NCBI GenBank assembly: GCA_958298945.1
Contig: OY282610.1
Coordinates: forward strand, 32,302,667-32,366,666
Length of the DNA stretch: 64,000 bases
DNA from: Atherix ibis
Taxonomy: Eukaryota; Arthropoda; Insecta; Diptera; Athericidae
Reading direction: 5' to 3'
A program made the translations under genes and the position numbers. Under the pieces are notes generated by a model that was not told where the DNA came from, ran no database searches, and was given only the letters and a program-made list of their open reading frames with translations. Positions 47,701 to 58,950 of this stretch are shown here, piece by piece. Position 1 is the stretch's first letter. Each line of letters opens with the position of its first letter.

Positions 47701-50700
47701 ACACAAATCATAGAAATTATATTTTGCTCAATTATATTCAACCTAATTCGATGTTTATCGATATTCTTGAGTTCAAATTTATTACGGAAACTTATCGAAT
47801 CGGTAATTAGATTTAATAAGAATGCATTTTTAAAAATAATTTCAATAATTTTGTAAATATTTTAGGTGATAGTAGTACATTCGAAGATGGCAGTCAATCT
47901 GAAAATTTTGTAAATCAATTAAAAAGTTTATTGATTCGTCGAAAGACTTCGGTAGATGCTATACGATCAGTTATGGAGAAACTACGAAAAAGTCCCATTA
48001 ATATACGTAAACGTATTGAAAAAATGAATAATTCCAAACAAACGTACATTAAATCAGGAATTATCGATCATGTTAAAATAGTGAATAAAATGCTGAAGAC
48101 ACCAACGCAAATGCAACGTGACTTTTTTAATTTGGTGGAAATATTGAAATCTTTGTCGAGAAGGATTTCTACGAATTCGAACAGAAAGAAACGTACTCCG
48201 CCAAAAATACTTAATGTTAAAAATCTGTACATAAATGATCTGAACTTTAATGGATCCTTAATTGAGGGTATGTATTTTATTATTAAAAAAAAATTTATAA
48301 TTTCCATTTATTTTGTTGTAGGCATAATTAAATCTGAAAATGGCGATTTAATTATTCGAATTCCAACCACCGTAAGTAAAGTCACTGCTAAGGAGTTATT
48401 CTTATATACTCGTAGTCCACCACAGTTTGGACTATCAAATAATCAATCAAATAGAGCCAATACCGAAATAGATACTTCTGTAAGGATTCGTAATTTAATT
48501 GTGGAAAAAATAAATCATTTCGATTGGAATTCATTGTATAAAACAGCATTTATTAAAAATCGTGATCACACTATCGATGGAAATCTTTTAATAAGAAATT
48601 CAGCAAAAATTAAATATTTAATAACAGTACAATTAAATAATTTAATAGTTGATGATTTTTTTACACTTAATACAGATCAAGAAATTGATTCAAATATTTT
48701 CGTATCGAAATTTTTAACTTCGAATCTTACCGCAACAATAGTGAATAATTTAAATTTGGAAAATGATGTCGTACGCAAGGGTGTACATAATCAAATTCAA
48801 TGTAAGTTTAGAATTATCTATATAATAATATGAATTATTTAAAAAAAAAAAAAACACTAAAGAAAACTATTTAAATTATTTTTAATTTACTAGACGTTTT
48901 ATTGTTGAAATAATTTTTTATATAAAATTTTTTAAAAAAAGTTTTCTAAATATTTTTTAAGAAAATTTTAAGTAAATTTTAATGAAATTATTGATTTTTT
49001 GTTAAATAAAAGCTTTTGAAAATATAAATTTTTTGTAGGAAAATTTTTAAAAATAGGAAAATTGCAAAAATATGAGATTATCCATTTTGTAGTTCGGAAA
49101 GTATAGTACTGTAATTTAATAATTATTAATATAAAAACTATAGAAATTAAGATCAAATTTATTTATTTTATAATTTGCCATATTGTTTTATAAAAAAAAT
49201 AATGATAATTATGTCGGTTTTTGCGCTTTAAGAGGATATTTTTTTTTCAGCGATAACGATAATTTCTTAGTTGTGTGATATTGTCAACTAGCAAATTTCC
49301 CATAATAAGAACTCTACAAAAAAATCAGGAAAAACTATAGAAAAGGCATTTTATATCCGCAAAAAATGACTTTGGTGTAAAGGTATAATTTGACCGTTTT
49401 TCTTTGAAAATTGAAGAATATAATCGACTTTTTTGACCAAAATTTGAAGATTTCTTAATAGTACGGGCAAAAAAAAACCGTCTTTTTTTTATCAGTCTAC
49501 ATAAAAAAACTGTCTCTATACAATTTGATGATTTCAGCATTTAATATTGTATATATTTTTTTAAATTAAAATATTTAAAATTGTCAAAACTATCTAAAAA
49601 TTGCGTTGAATCTGACGCAACCACGTCTGATTTCTCAAAAAGCAAAATTGCCATATATAAATAAGGCCTCAAAAAGCAAAATTGCCATATATAAATAAGG
49701 CTTTATAAAATCCATACGTGACTATGAATAAAGAAGCAGAGATCGCTACCGACTATTCTGAGCACTATATCTACATGAGAATAAATTTTGTTTTGGCCTG
49801 AACTTAAAAGTTTCAATGCGTATCGTATGTGGTTTCAAGAAAAGGCGGCACAAGCCACACAATACGGAAAATATTTGCCTTATTGTACGATATCCTAAAA
49901 AAACATATACTTTAAATACACCATCAGACATTTTCCCTTGTAGAGCTACACAAAAAAAAAATATGCTTATGTAGAAAATCCTCAAGTTTTGAACTCAGGA
50001 AAAATAAAAAACCGTCAACCAATGACCGAATATGTTTTCATAACATTCAGAAATTTCCATTAAAAATTGTCCTAAAAAAAAAAACATTTAAGCAAGAAGT
50101 TTGATAGTAGATATTTAAATGGCAAAATTTTACTAAAATAATAAAATAATAATTTAGTACTAAATAAAATTTAAAATATAGTTTATTTTATTTTACTTTC
50201 CAAAATACAAATTGGATAATCCGCTATTAAACAAATATTCTACGAGGGTCGTTCAATAAGTCCTTAGAAAATCCGAGAAATTGCGCTCGTAGTGTCGAAA
50301 ATTTCAGCTTGATCCATAGCGTAGGTCAATTTCTATCATCGATTAAAGTTAACGACATTTATTTGTGCATAACAATGCAAAAAAGCGAGTTTAGGGCTGT
50401 CATCAAACATCTCCATTTGAAAGGCTTAAGCCCGAAAGAAATCAAAGCCGAGTTGGATGCAGTTCATGGCACATCTGCACCTGTGTTTGCAACGGTTTAC
50501 AATTGCGTGAATGAATTTAAACGTGGCCGTTCATCCACAAAAGATGAACATCGTTCAGGACGTCCAGTTGAGGTGTCTACTCCTGAAATCATCGACAAAA
50601 TCCACGATCTGATTTTGAACGATCGGCGGATTTAAGTGCGCGAATTAGTTGAGGCCACGGGCATATCACAAGGTACAGTCGCTTCAATTTTGCATGAAAA

Positions 50701-53700
50701 ATTGTCTGTGAAAAAAATTCTCTCAGAGGAGAATAAGCGCTATGTTGGCATCTCTTTCATCACAACATAGCCTGGACTCTGAGGCTATGTTGGCACTCTT
50801 TCATCGCAATCCTGCCGAATTCCTTCGTCGATATGTCACTGTGGACGAAACCTGGATACACTACTACACTCCAGAAACGAAGAGACAATCATCACAGTGG
50901 ATTTTCAAGGGTGAACGGGCTCCGAAGAAGGCAAAAACTGTGCCATCGGCCGGCAAGGTGATGGCCACGGTCTTTTGGGATTCGCAGGGCATCATTTTTA
51001 TCGACTACTTGGAAAAAGAAAAAAACAATAACAGGAGCGTATTACGCGTCGTTATTGCAATGGTTGATCGAGGAAATCAAAGAGAAGCGCCCCCATCTGA
51101 AGAAGAAAAAAATCCTCTTGCATCAGGACAATGCGCATGTGCACACCTGCGCTGTTTCCATGGCCCAAATTGTGGCATTGAGAATGGAATTGTTGCAGCA
51201 TCCCGCTTATTCACAAGATTTGGCCCCGAGTGACTATTTTCTTTTCCCCAATCTGAAGGAATGGCTTGGCGGACGACGGTTCACTTCCAACGAGGACGTC
51301 ATTGCTCAAACGGATGAGTATTTTGCAGAACTTCCGAAATCCTATTTTTTGGACGGGATAAAAATTTTGGAAAAACGTTTTAAAAAACAGTTTTTTTCCA
51401 TCTTTTTCTAAGGACTTATTGAACGACCCTTCGTCGTATTTGACCATAAATTGTGGAAATTATTTGCCATAAACGAATTTTTATATGAATAAAAACGCAA
51501 ATATTGAGTCAATCCAGAGTCCCAGATTTCCCGATTTATATTGAACAAATCACTGAGGTCCTATAAATTAACTTAATTTTTTTTTACCATATTTAAAATT
51601 CTTATTACGTATCCTAGAGTGACTCTGGAATCGTCTGATACTTCAGCTTAGAATAATTTTTAGATTCGTATAACGCTTATTGACGACCTTTTAATTGATT
51701 TAAATTTTGGTAAATTAAAATTAGTATAATTTTATAGTCTGATTTTTTAATAATGTTCGAAATAAAATGAGAATTATTACTCGTATATATAATTTTAGGT
51801 TATGAAATTCTTAATAAAAAAATATTCTTAATATTAGCTGAGTAAAAGATAGCATTTGTTGTATTTTTTTCTTTAAATTATTTTTCACTTCACTAGTAAA
51901 TTACTTAATAAGGCAATTTGGAAAAACGTTTCTACTCAACTCATTTTTATGTGGATATCTTATCCTTTTTTTCAATTCAGAGTATCTTCTTACTTTTCTG
52001 AATAAAAATATAATAAAAAATCAAAAAAAAAGAGGAAAAAACTACTATAATTGATAAAAATTAGTGACTAAAATACGTTTTTATCAAAATTTAAGTAAGC
52101 GATTCGATGCTGTTTGACTTTTTCTTGTAAATGATGGTATTTACACAGAAAATCTTTTAATTTTATAGCATTTAAAAACCAACATCCTGCAAAATAATTG
52201 CCAAATTATAGCTCCCCGTATTATTGTTACCTCAAATAAAAAATTATTATTGCTCATTAATTATTGTAATATAACAAGAGAGTTATAGTTTTTTTATTTA
52301 ACTTTACTTTCGCCAAAGCACAAATAAGATATGAAGAAAATTATGAAAATTAATACAGGTTTCCTGTTTAACATCAATTTTAAATTCGAAATAGTTTTTA
52401 ATATTTTTAAGTATTTCTCTTATTAGTACAATAGTTATTTAGTTTTTTTTTTTTTTGAATTTTTGATATAATTTAAGAACTTACCGAATTTAAAAAAAAA
52501 AAAATTCTGATAGAATCCAATGCAATTTGAACTTTATTTTAGATTGTTTGTTTCGTATTTAGTTTATTTTTAATCATATCAACTTTTATAAAATATAATA
52601 AAGAGGATTTAGATATTTATTAATTTAAAAAAAAAAAATTTTTAGCTCCTATTCGAATTGGAAATTTAATCGTTACTGGAGACTTAGAATTGGCGGATAG
52701 TGATGAGGCAAATTTTGCACGACATATTATTGGAACAAAAATTGAGGATTTATCACAAAATTACCATGGAAAAATTCGTATAAATGGTACACTAACATTA
52801 AGGAATGTTCTTAATTTATCCAGTCGTGATACTAAAATTTTTATTGATGGCATTCCTGTTAAATGGGATTTTGAGAATCAGTATTGGATGAAAAGTGTTC
52901 AACAAGTAAGAAAATGATTTAAAAAAATTTGTTTTTAATATGTTTTTATTTTGTAGAGTTTCAAATCGATAACATTTCGGAATAAAATAATAGCACCAGC
53001 ACTAATTGTTAATGATCAGCTAAATTCCCATCCGATAGGGAATTATTTAGAACGCAATCGGAACCCAACTGAGATGATTTCGTTGTTCATAAGAGATGCT
53101 CATATCAAGGGTAATGTTTATACAGCACTTAATTATCCTTCAACGATTAGTGATATTAGTCGTCAAGCTATACGGCGTAATGATCCTGTTACCATTTCTG
53201 GTAATGTTTCGTTCGAGGATAATCTGTTGATTCAGGACTTGATCACCGATTCTATCAACTCTATACAAACAAAAGATCTAGTATCGAAATTAAAAGAAAA
53301 CATCATCTTAACTGGAAAGAAACACTTTAAAAGATTAAATATTTCATCAAATCTTTATATTGATCAAAATATCGATGCAAGATTTTATAAAAAATCACTA
53401 AACTTGAAGGAATTTTTTACTAATGCAGTTCGTATAGATATACCATCAAATATTGATAGGTTCTATTTTGGTAGTGTTGTAGATGTTAAAAATGTACGTA
53501 CACAAAAATTGGGAAAGAATAATTTATCAGATGTTACGAAATATTTTCGAATAACGAATGGTAGCCTATTAATTCGTAGAAATATTATTGTTGATGGGAA
53601 TGTATCGTTTTCGAATAATCTAATTGCTAACACAATAAACGGTATAAACTGTAAGGATTATTTTAATTTGTTGGTATTGAAAAATGATAAGAATCTACAT

Positions 53701-56274
53701 CAAATCGGTGGAATGAAAATCTTTTTGGCCAATGTCGATATTCAAAATAATTTAAAAGTGAAGAAAATCAATTCACAAAATATGGATGAATGGTATCAGT
53801 ATGGGCTGACCTATTCTGGTAAGCAGATTATTATTGGAAAATGGAAATTTAAATCTTTAACAGCGGATGATATTACAATTCCATTGATTAATAATTTACC
53901 AACGAAATATTTGATAGATGTTCGAAGTACATCGATAACGATCAATAGTGATGTGATCTGTAATAGATTAGAAGTTTTGAATAATATTACTGGGAATTTT
54001 GTATACAATTTGAATGATTTCAATGAAAGTTTGAAAAATTTAGATTTGAAAAAAATTCGATTATTGCATGCTGTTAATAATGCAATTGTACTGGACACAG
54101 AAGAATCTGTTGATTATTTTGATTATATCGTTGAAAATGCTATACAAAAAGATATCGATCAAGTGATAACTGGTAGTGTGGTATTTAAGAATGTTACAAA
54201 ATTAGTAAATTTAGCTAAGATTAGCGATAATATCATTAGTGGTATTGACATTTACCGATTATCTAGCGATTGCCTTTTAAGTAACTCTGAAATACCACAG
54301 ATAGTAACAGCGTTAAAAAATTTTATCAATGGTTTCGAAGCTGAAACTCTAATCTCGAAGAACTACTTTGATATTCCAATCATAAATAATATTCACATAA
54401 TCCATTTTAACACATCGATTTATCGTTTATCAACTAATCATCCAATATATATGCGGAAATATTTTAAAAAATCACCAACCATACAAAATTTGATAATACA
54501 AAACTACCAAATAAATGGTGTTAATTTACAATATATTGTATTCTGTAATAGTGATTTTCATCTACCACCAATTTCCATAAAACATTTGGTAATAGGAAGT
54601 GATTTTCATATAAATCAAGTGAACGGACATCTTGAATTCGATGTATTCCTACGTAGCCGTGTACGAAAATATGGCAAGGCTCAAGAAGTTTTTGGTTATT
54701 TAACCTTTGAAAATGTCATATTTAAAAAGAACATAACAATATCTACAATTAATGATATACCAATTAAAGATGTGATTGTCATGAACTCTGATTATGTTCA
54801 AGAGGTATATGGTCATAAAAAAATCCGAGGTAATTTAATTCTACAAGGACCAGCTCATGTTAATCAACTGAATGGTTACGATATTATTAAAAAATATGAA
54901 ATGACAATTTTCCGAAATAAGAATCTTCATATTCAACGTTTAGTTGTTAATGATTTGAATGTTACCGAAGGAATTTATATTAGTGAATATATAAATCAGA
55001 CTCCTGTTGATATATTTTTGAATATAAACGATTTAGTATTGGATAAATTTTCGAATTCAGTTAAAAGCATAAACAAAACTCTAAATACACTTGAAATTCG
55101 TGGAAATTCTTTGAGCGCATATAAAAAATTCCTTTACCTTTTCTATGATAATAGTATTCATATCTATTGGAAGAAATCAGCTAATAGGATTATTAAGGAG
55201 TTCATAATAAATTTAAATCAAAATCATCAGTGCCCATCGAGAAATAATAGTCACGATTGTGTTTGCGATAGTCGAAATTATCCATCATATAGTTTGCTGG
55301 TTCAAATATCATCGTTTAATCGAATCTATATAAATCAAATATCAACTATTATTGATTCGAAATTGAAATTCGAAGTGAAACAGGATAGTATGATTGTTAG
55401 AGCAGAGAATAAATGTGAATTCAATGAAGAGGATTGGTATTTAAGTGAAATAAATGCTAAAGAACAAAATGAAGCTCTGGAATTTAATAGAAAATTTAAT
55501 TTTACAATATCTGATGTGGTTGCATTCAAATATGGAGCCTATAAGATATTCATTGTTCAGTGTTATTTTTCTGAAACATTCAAAATGCAGATAAAACTGA
55601 TTAGGATCGATTCGATCAATTTTGTAGAAGAATTCATTGTTGATCAGTTCATCATGAGTGAAGAAAGCTTCGTTAAACTACGATTATTCAGTATGGGCAA
55701 TGAAAAATTCTTAATAGTTTCAGTTATCAAAATGATGGATACAGATCAAAATTTCTATGCTGAGACAAGTTATGTTTACAGTAGTTCAAAGGTTAACATC
55801 TATAAATTTAACTGGCAGACTATGTCCTTTAACTATATACAATCGATTAATGGTGAATATGATTTGGTTAGTCTTGTCGATTTGCACGATCAAGGTCCTG
55901 GTGGGCATATTCAAAGAAGGAAACATCTTCTACTTAGCTATAAGGATACCAAAAAATTATATATATTTGAGAACAATCATGAGGACTTTTTCCATGAATA
56001 TCAAGTTATTGTGCTAAAAGAACACATTGACAATATGCTAGTTACCACTGCGAATGGTATAAAACTTTCCATACTGTCGATGAAACACTCCAACAACTAC
56101 TATGTCTATAAGTATAATTTTGCCCAAGGATGGACACATTTAACATTTGGCTATTTCCAAAATTTACAATATATCCTATCGCTCGGTAATACTATCGATC
56201 AGTATCGTAACCATCTACTTCTTATCTCTTCTAATAATAGTGCAAAAGCATTGGTTATACATATGCATCCATAA
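41738..56274 (+). CDS. Large secreted repeat protein, about 1,900 residues, nine exons (possibly Nasrat/Polehole/Closca-like)
   Basis: Predicted exons: 41738-41818, 42036-42386, 42507-42727, 45580-45721, 47355-47802, 47866-48267, 48322-48801, 52646-52905 and 52957-56274. All are joined at GT..AG sites with matching phases; the total is 5,703 nt including TAA. Exon 1 is a signal peptide (MNFWLKIYSNVVLLLIILIA...). Residues about 80-415 are beta-rich and propeller-like ('AVAFNDRLIIVIGIYDD', 'NTLYLVIGTNF'). Residues about 530-1540 hold many loose repeats of the type 'I-x-GN-V/L-x-F-x-N-x-L-x-I-x-x-L-x-x-x-x-INxI' (for example 'VTISGNVSFEDNLLIQDLIT'). A Cys cluster lies near 1550-1565 (HQCPSRNNSHDCVC). 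The tail returns to EAR/EPTP-like strands ('DVVAFKYGAYKIFIVQCYF'). There is no membrane segment apart from the signal peptide. The architecture recalls the fly eggshell proteins Nasrat, Polehole and Closca; this assignment is from memory of the pattern and is tentative. Introns 3, 4 and 7 are packed with transposons. The frame itself looks intact. Confidence 0.8.
42910..44264 (-). mobile_element. mariner element (copy C1), nearly intact transposase, in intron 3
   Basis: Inverted ends 'acgagggtcgttcaata' are flanked by TA. The minus strand (43998-42977) encodes a mariner transposase in two overlapping frames. The first (259 residues) has 'NEFRAVIKHLHLKGLSPKKI', 'VYNWVNEFKRGRSSTKDEHRSGR', 'VDETWIHYYTPETKRQSSQW' (first Asp) and 'VMATVFWDSQGIIFIDYLEK'. 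The second (148 residues) has 'LLHQDITRVHTC' (second Asp) and 'AYSSDLAPSDYFLF' (third Asp), 34 residues apart (DD34D). A single frameshift around 43300-43380 separates them. The 5' leader is expanded by a palindrome (44044-44165). It is the same family as the element at 50241-51438, in opposite orientation. Confidence 0.9.
44044..44165. repeat. Palindrome inside the mariner 5' leader
   Basis: The leader segment 'atggatcgagctgaaacttt' and its continuation (44044-44102) is repeated inversely at 44107-44165, with an A/T-rich loop. Two further direct copies of 'gatccaaagtttcagctcga' follow. The sister element at 50241-51438 has the segment once, so this is a secondary inverted duplication. Confidence 0.85.
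44341..45480 (-). mobile_element. mariner element, mellifera/cecropia-like, in intron 3, inactivated
   Basis: Inverted ends 'ttgggttgtccggaaagtaa' lie at both sides. On the minus strand the start is at 45283 (MESEKQHFRHI...). Across frameshifts come 'FAKF-SGNFDLEDAPRSG', 'NSTVHNHLKRLGLISKLDIL' and 'FLKRIITGDKKLVVYNNVKRKRS' (first catalytic Asp kept, the following Glu replaced by Lys). The catalytic C-terminal half is degenerate. It lies directly next to the other mariner (42910-44264), and both enlarge the same intron. Confidence 0.8.
45803..46668 (-). mobile_element. rosa-like (DD41D) mariner, N-terminally deleted, in intron 4
   Basis: Inverted ends 'gggtttttgaataagaactt' and '...gttgctattgaaaaacccga' bound it. 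The minus strand encodes 'IMFSDEAHFLLNGFVNKQNM' (first Asp) and, after a frameshift at about 46370, 'MSVWCGFHAGGVIGPFFF' and 'MWFQQDGATSDTAAETIDLL' (second Asp). The third Asp follows in 'SYDLTPLDFLLWGYVKS'. The spacing from QD to PLD is 41 residues, which places it in the DD41D group described for the medfly-relative element rosa. The helix-turn-helix N-terminus is replaced by a hairpin (46555-46626). Non-autonomous and dead. Confidence 0.8.
46555..46626. repeat. Hairpin with 21-bp arms at the deletion point of the rosa-like element
   Basis: The arm 'ctttagttcttgagttaact' (46555-46575) pairs with 46606-46626 with one mismatch. The intervening 30 bases are themselves partly self-complementary (taagttaattc, gatctta). 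It lies where the transposase N-terminus should be, suggesting a small foldback insertion or a repair scar. Confidence 0.75.
46680..47285 (-). mobile_element. Second rosa-like mariner relic in intron 4
   Basis: On the minus strand about 47030-46880 reads 'VIDLYFFENEEGGTVTVNSD' and 'RYGYMITDFF', then 'LEDLNLDHI'. These correspond to 'VIGPFFFVDKNDRHVTVNGE' and 'RYRDML...LDISDM' of the neighbouring element. Further on, 'FPEYEISRFYNVNLASKIVQF' shows a strongly eroded third catalytic region. It is more diverged than its neighbour, so it is an older insertion of a related family. Confidence 0.55.
49634..49701. repeat. 34-bp perfect direct duplication
   Basis: Two adjacent identical copies of a 34-bp unit starting 'ctcaaaaagcaaaattgcca' lie in the intron, just before a rosa-like scrap. 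They are identical, so the duplication is recent. Confidence 0.9.
49760..50000 (+). mobile_element. rosa-like mariner scrap
   Basis: The plus strand gives 'LKSFNAYRMWFQEKAAQATQ', with a neighbouring frame reading 'GGTSHT'. Together they resemble 'MWFQQDGATSHTA', the second catalytic region of rosa-like elements. Near 49970 comes 'YAYVENPQVLNS', as in the family's 'KVYA-NPQ-L' end. Only about 240 bp are recognisable. Confidence 0.45.
50241..51438 (+). mobile_element. mariner element (copy C2), in intron 7, inactivated
   Basis: It has the same inverted ends as the element at 42910-44264. The plus strand encodes, from ATG at 50375, 'MQKSEFRAVIKHLHLKGLSP', ending at a stop after 'NDRRI'. It continues as 'RELVEATGISQGTVASIL', then 'VDETWIHYYTPETKRQSSQW' (first Asp). 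After a frameshift at about 51030 come 'LLHQDNAHVHTC' (second Asp) and 'AYSQDLAPSDYFLF' (third Asp, DD34D spacing). A local duplication of 'gctatgttggca' near 50728-50795 adds an insert. All three catalytic Asp residues are retained, but the frame is broken in at least two places. Confidence 0.9.
51439..52645. other. AT-rich 3' part of intron 7, nothing recognised
   Basis: Apart from being intronic, this stretch shows only homopolymer runs and AT-rich sequence on both strands. Confidence 0.6.
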
Positions 56275-56386
56275 TGATTTGTAAAATATTCTTTTATGTA
56301 TAATCAAAAAAAAAAAAAAATATGTATATATATATATTCAATTAGCTTTTATCAAATGTACTCGAATTATATAAATATGTATAGTA

Positions 56387-56407
56387 AATAAACAAAAAAA
56401 AAATAAA
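56387..56407 (+). terminator. Polyadenylation signals of the large secreted-protein gene
   Basis: AATAAA occurs at 56387-56392 and again at 56402-56407, 113-128 bases after the stop codon. The setting is suitable for 3' end formation of the upstream gene. Confidence 0.6.
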
Positions 56408-57226
56408 TGTGCTAAAAAAAGGTTCAGTATTTATTTAAGAGTTGCAAATAAATTAAATAAAAATCCGAATAAATTTGAAATCAATTTGTTTTTATAAAGG
56501 TGTGTATTCCCTTAATAACAATAATTGGTTCATTATTGAAAGAACTCACAAACATTAGTTAAGGGAGGGGGTGAAAGAGGGATGCTGTTATATAGACACC
56601 AAAACCGTATGGGACACAGATGTATTCGAAAAGAAGATCGTAAAATTCAGATATTGAAATAATACTAATTTGGAATGTAAAAAGTAAATTTCTATTAAAT
56701 ACAATTTTTATTTTGATTTTGATAACATTTTTATTTCAATATACTATGAACCATTATGTACAAAGTATAACAGTATTTAAATAGCTGCGACAAAACTTCT
56801 TGCAGGACTCACTTCTTTTGATGAAATAATATTGATCAATAGATGATATTTAAATATCAATAAAATATTTTGTATTATCTTAATTTACTTAAATAATATA
56901 ATTATATGAATTTAAATACTAATTTTAGCTTAAATATAATATTAAAAATGATATAAATAAAAATCTCCAAATTCAGATAACATTACAATTCACCATTTTG
57001 ATTACAAATGGAAAATCTATTAAAATTTTTATATTGTATATAGTTCAATATTTATATTAAATTAAATGATATGAAAAGAGAAAAACTCTTAAAGAGGAAT
57101 CTTAAAAATATGGCGAATTTTTTTCTCTATGAAAAAAAATCAAAAATATATAATATAATTTGAATAAAAATAAAAATTTGATTTCAAGTTGCTTTTTTTT
57201 AATTACTGTCATTATCAATAGGAACT
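56408..57226. other. Convergent intergenic region
   Basis: AT-rich sequence between the 3' ends of the plus-strand large gene and the minus-strand gene ending at 57227. A short G-rich patch lies at 56563-56580. Several AATAAA/TTTATT hexamers could end transcripts on either strand. Nothing else is seen. Confidence 0.6.
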
Positions 57227-58715
57227 TTAAAACGTACGTTGTGTCAGTTGTGCAATTGCACGGTCCCGATTTAAATTAGTTTCTTTCATATATATTTGTA
57301 ATATCCATTCGGGTAGCATAAATTTGTAGAATAATCCTTTCGGCTAAAAATAAATATTTCTCAAATAATATTAAAATGAAATTCTTTTTTGATTAATTGT
57401 TAAACTTACAAAATTACATTTGCTACTCCTCTTGTAATAATTATTCAAGCATTGGTTCATTTGTATACCGGTATTAATATCGATTAAATTCATAATAGAT
57501 AGAGGCGAATCCGGAGTGTACTTCATTTTCTTTAACGCCTAAACAAAAGTAATAAAAATATATTATTTTATAATCTTAGAAAAGAACTAAACAAATTTCT
57601 TACACCACATTTTTTAAATTCGTCACGAAATTTATCTAGTATTGGTTTGAACAACTTGAATGTTGCTAGGATATTTTCAATCTTCAAATGCTTCAAATTC
57701 CTAATAATTAAATAAAAAATAAAATGCCGGTAATGTAAACAAGTATTTTTTAAATAGAAAAGCTTATTAATATTTACAATAGCTGACTCTCCCTCTGACG
57801 TTTCCATTTATTCATCAGTATTTCGTTTAGTCCCCCGACAGCATTCGAAATATTTAAGCGCTGAATACCCGAATAGTCTTTTATATTCTTATTACCAGTC
57901 TTATTCTCAATTTCTGAATCTTCGACAGGTTCTTCTTTCACTTCAGCGCTTTCATTATTATTAGTTTCTGTATCATTACACATATATCTTTCCAAATTAT
58001 CAGAATTTTTTCTCTTTCGTTGTTGATTTTTTTGGATTTTTAAATTTTTTGTATTTGGTTCTACATTTGTATCGCTCATTTCGGAACGTTCTGAACCAAA
58101 GTCAATCTCTTCTGTAGTCATACTCCAAGTTGTTCTTGAACTCGAAATATCAACTGATGATGTACTGTATGGTGTAGTTGATCCTGGTACATATTCGTTA
58201 CGAATAGAAGGAGTTTCTATGGGATCATATTCATTTTGCACCGTAGCATCATTTTTCATTTCTTCGAGTATTCTTATTCTCTCTTTTAGTTGAACATTAT
58301 TTTCTACTACTTCGTTATAATTCAATTTTGTAATTGAGATTTTTAAAAATTTTGAATTTGGATTTAGATCTTTGGCAATCAAAAATTCCCTATAATATTC
58401 GTCTAGTTCTGCGCATTCAACCTCTAATTGTATATTATTCGATACCATACAGGTTACGTGTATATTTTGTATTAGCAAGTTCTTAAATCCAAGGAACTCG
58501 AGTTGATCATATATGCAGAACCAATCCTGAAAAGCCAACCATTTGTTGTTGATGAATTTCCGTTGATAAAAATTGGTATCCATCCCTTTGATATCAAACT
58601 GACAAATGTAATCAATTTCGGCAATCTACAAAAAATTAATTCAATATGAATTTTTAACAGAAAATGAGCTACCAAAAGGATGTACTTTAAAAGTTTCAAA
58701 AATGTAAGATAACAT
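57227..58715 (-). CDS. Unrecognised protein, about 406 residues, five exons
   Basis: Predicted minus-strand exons: 58715-58686 (MLSYIFETFK), 58625-57778, 57700-57604, 57538-57410 and 57343-57227 (TAA). They have GT..AG sites and matching phases, 1,221 nt in total. Exon 1 is short and its donor (gtacat) is weak. If it is wrong, translation could start at the ATG at 58583. The N-terminal about 110 residues look globular and beta-rich ('KWLAFQDWFCIYDQLEFLGF', 'NIQLEVECAELDEYY'). They are followed by a short coiled coil ('VENNVQLKERIRILEEMKND') and a Ser/Thr/Glu-rich acidic linker with a basic patch ('NQQRKRKNSDN'), a possible nuclear-localisation signal. The C-terminal about 120 residues are conserved-looking and helical ('ILATFKLFKPILDKFRDEFK', 'PKGLFYKFMLPEWILQIYMK'). 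The layout suggests a nuclear or chromatin-associated protein, but I do not recognise the family. Confidence 0.65.
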
Positions 58716-58950
58716 TTTGTAGATTAAATATACTTTCTGTTGCTGATGCGTGACAATTATTTTTCTACTATTAACAATATTAACTGAACTTTATCTTATT
58801 CACTGTTAACAATATTAACTGAACGTTACCGTATTGAAATTTAATTAATAATACACTTCAAATCAAACTAATTATTTATCAAAATGATGCACATGAAATA
58901 ATCTGTGTTTACAGAACAGAGCCTTCTTTAAGAATAAACATGTTGTATCC
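58716..58950. other. Upstream region of the minus-strand gene
   Basis: A short spacer containing two direct copies of 'ttaacaatattaactgaac' (58773-58792 and 58806-58825). It presumably includes the promoter of the gene that starts at 58715. No other element is seen. Confidence 0.4.

Larger units (their letters stand above)
48802..52645 (+). other. Intron 7 of the large secreted-protein gene
   Basis: At 3.8 kb this is the longest intron of the gene. It starts with a consensus donor (gtaagttt) and ends 'ttttttag'. It contains a rosa-like scrap (49760-50000), a 34-bp direct duplication (49634-49701) and a mariner (50241-51438). The parts 48830-49630 and 51440-52640 are plain AT-rich sequence. 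Confidence 0.7.
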
